Assembly (NCBI GenBank): GCA_965198725.1
Contig: CBDAPX010000001.1
Location: forward strand, 3,038,001 to 3,102,000
Length of the DNA stretch: 64,000 bases
Reading direction: 5' to 3'
Source of the DNA: CBDAPX01 sp965198725
GTDB taxonomy: Bacteria > Pseudomonadota > Alphaproteobacteria > Rhodobacterales > Rhodobacteraceae
Of the stretch, positions 63,021 to 64,000 are shown one piece after another. Each line of letters opens with the position of its first letter. Within the stretch, counting starts at the first letter, position 1. The translations under genes and the position numbers were made by a program. The notes under the pieces were generated by a model, which saw only the letters and a program-made list of their open reading frames with translations, searched no databases and was not told where the DNA came from.

Positions 63021-64000
63021 TCAGAGTGTCCAGCCTACGCCCTTCAGGCCAGACAGAGCCTCATCATGGCGCGGGGCCAGATCGTGTTCGGAGATCGCGC
63101 GGAACAGCGTCAAATCCTGCTGGAACGCAGATTGCGTGTCACCGTTCGAATCCACATATGCGGCCTGGAACGAAGTCTCGAATTCCAGCGTCATCGCGTC
63201 ACCGATGAACACCTCATCAAAGTCACCGAAATAGACCTCGGTTTCGTTCCCGCCCGCGCCCAGGTTCATCGGAATCTGAGACGTGGTTTTGATCGGATAG
63301 CCAAGCAGCGTGCCATTCTGCTGAATGGACGGATACAGGTAATTGCCGCCATTCGGATCGCGCCGCGCGGCCAAGAAATTCTTGGTTGCCGCCCGCATGA
63401 TCCAGCCGCAGGAAACCATGCCCACATTGGCATCTTCCACCTTAGACACCAGGCCGCGCAGCGCCGCGTCAACGGTCATCGGCGCGTTGGCCACACCCGC
63501 AACCCAATTGGCAGGCAGCATCCAGTTCTTGATACCCTTGGGGGTATTGGCGGAACCATCGCCGCGAATGAAGGCCAAATCCTCGCGCAGCGCCATGACT
63601 TTGAGAATGTCATCACGCACCAGAGCAGCCATCGCCACGCTGGAATGACGCAACAGCGAGTTGCCGACAGGAACCAGAGCGGTCAGCTTTTTGAAGCTCT
63701 GATCCACTTTGTCAAAGCCAGGTTCGCTGACGGGCATCGCCGCATTCTCGCCGGTGTAGCTCGCGGTGGCCGAGGAACTCTGCCGTGCATGGCGCATCTG
63801 GCCAGCAGGCATATCGATCATCCGCGCACCAGAGGCACGTACAGCCACGCGCGGGCGCAACAATTCGATCAGTTCACTGGCCTGGGCACGCGGAATGGTA
63901 ACGCCACCAGCACCCTCGGTTGCACCCGACAGGGTAGCAGCCACACCCGAATTGCCGCCATCCTCAAGGAACTTTGCAGCCTTCTCGGTGTCACCTTTCG
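63021..64000 (-). CDS. Prophage HK97-type major capsid protein, 5' end outside the window
   Basis: The frame is open to the last base of the window, so the start is beyond it. At least 325 residues are read (VTIPRAQASELIELLRPRVAVRASGARMIDMPAGQMRHARQSSSA; GDGSANTPKGIKNWMLPAN; DAMTLEFETSFQAAYVDSNGD). This is the HK97 capsid fold, with an apparent GTG at 63944 that is internal. It is of a different branch from the GTA capsid at 26780. Confidence 0.9.
   Translation of the reverse strand, partial: KGDTEKAAKFLEDGGNSGVAATLSGATEGAGGVTIPRAQASELIELLRPRVAVRASGARMIDMPAGQMRHARQSSSATASYTGENAAMPVSEPGFDKVDQSFKKLTALVPVGNSLLRHSSVAMAALVRDDILKVMALREDLAFIRGDGSANTPKGIKNWMLPANWVAGVANAPMTVDAALRGLVSKVEDANVGMVSCGWIMRAATKNFLAARRDPNGGNYLYPSIQQNGTLLGYPIKTTSQIPMNLGAGGNETEVYFGDFDEVFIGDAMTLEFETSFQAAYVDSNGDTQSAFQQDLTLFRAISEHDLAPRHDEALSGLKGVGWTL

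Noticed and set aside
1..64000. CRISPR arrays, tRNA and rRNA genes
   Set aside because: No regularly spaced repeats, no cloverleaf-like sequence and no rRNA-like stretch was seen in the intergenic regions. A tRNA scan could still find one that I missed.

Overview
The window is alphaproteobacterial and almost certainly from the Roseobacter group (Rhodobacterales). It carries a complete Rhodobacter-capsulatus-type gene transfer agent (GTA) cluster beside cysE, a pdhABC operon in which E1-beta has its own lipoyl domain, a class I fructose-bisphosphate aldolase typical of this order, and a second HisA-like protein beside the fatty-acid genes. The species cannot be named from the sequence alone.

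Layout. 1-12950 is ordinary chromosome: end of a peroxiredoxin gene, a DUF455 ferritin-like protein, an M23 peptidase coupled to a bactofilin, a DUF3179 protein, two cyclophilins, pgk, small unknown genes, class I aldolase, an FtsB-like protein and pdhABC. 13375-15273 is a scrapyard: IS copy A (IS3 family) abuts the tail of an older IS3-family element, with broken gene fragments on both sides. 15537-17451 holds a membrane protein, cysE and a DksA/TraR-like zinc-finger protein. 17432-31750 is the GTA cluster on the minus strand, with all genes g1 to g15 readable and full length. 31958-38185 is mltG-fabF, a HisA paralogue, a GNAT, acpP-fabG-fabD. 38415-48035 holds a cytochrome b561-YceI fusion, a separate periplasmic YceI, rpsF-rpsR-rplI, a frameshifted lytic transglycosylase, an aquaporin, a tandem SnoaL-like protein, trigger factor and a porin. 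48347-50419 is the start of a nap operon (napF, napD, and napA cut after about half its length).

At 50420-51635 lies IS copy B, almost identical to copy A and in the same direction. Its left end cuts napA and its right end cuts the last residues of a phage tail-tip (J-like) gene. From there to the window end is the minus-strand head-tail module of a siphovirus-type prophage: capsid, connectors, tail tube, chaperone with a probable -1 frameshift extension, tape measure with a lysozyme-like insert, and tip genes. Two adjacent tip genes have premature in-frame stops, and the J gene is fused in frame to the IS orfA. The GTA looks intact and the prophage looks decayed, so the window holds two related tail systems in very different condition.

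The most unusual signals are the napA/IS/tail-tip junction, the paired premature stops followed by conserved coding, the tape-measure lysozyme-like insert that seems to lack part of its fold, the prophage tail-chaperone frameshift, the b561-YceI fusion, and several palindromes upstream of metabolic genes. Two other genes carry single frameshifts (42783-42788 and near 17700) that may be sequence errors. No tRNA, rRNA or CRISPR array was seen.
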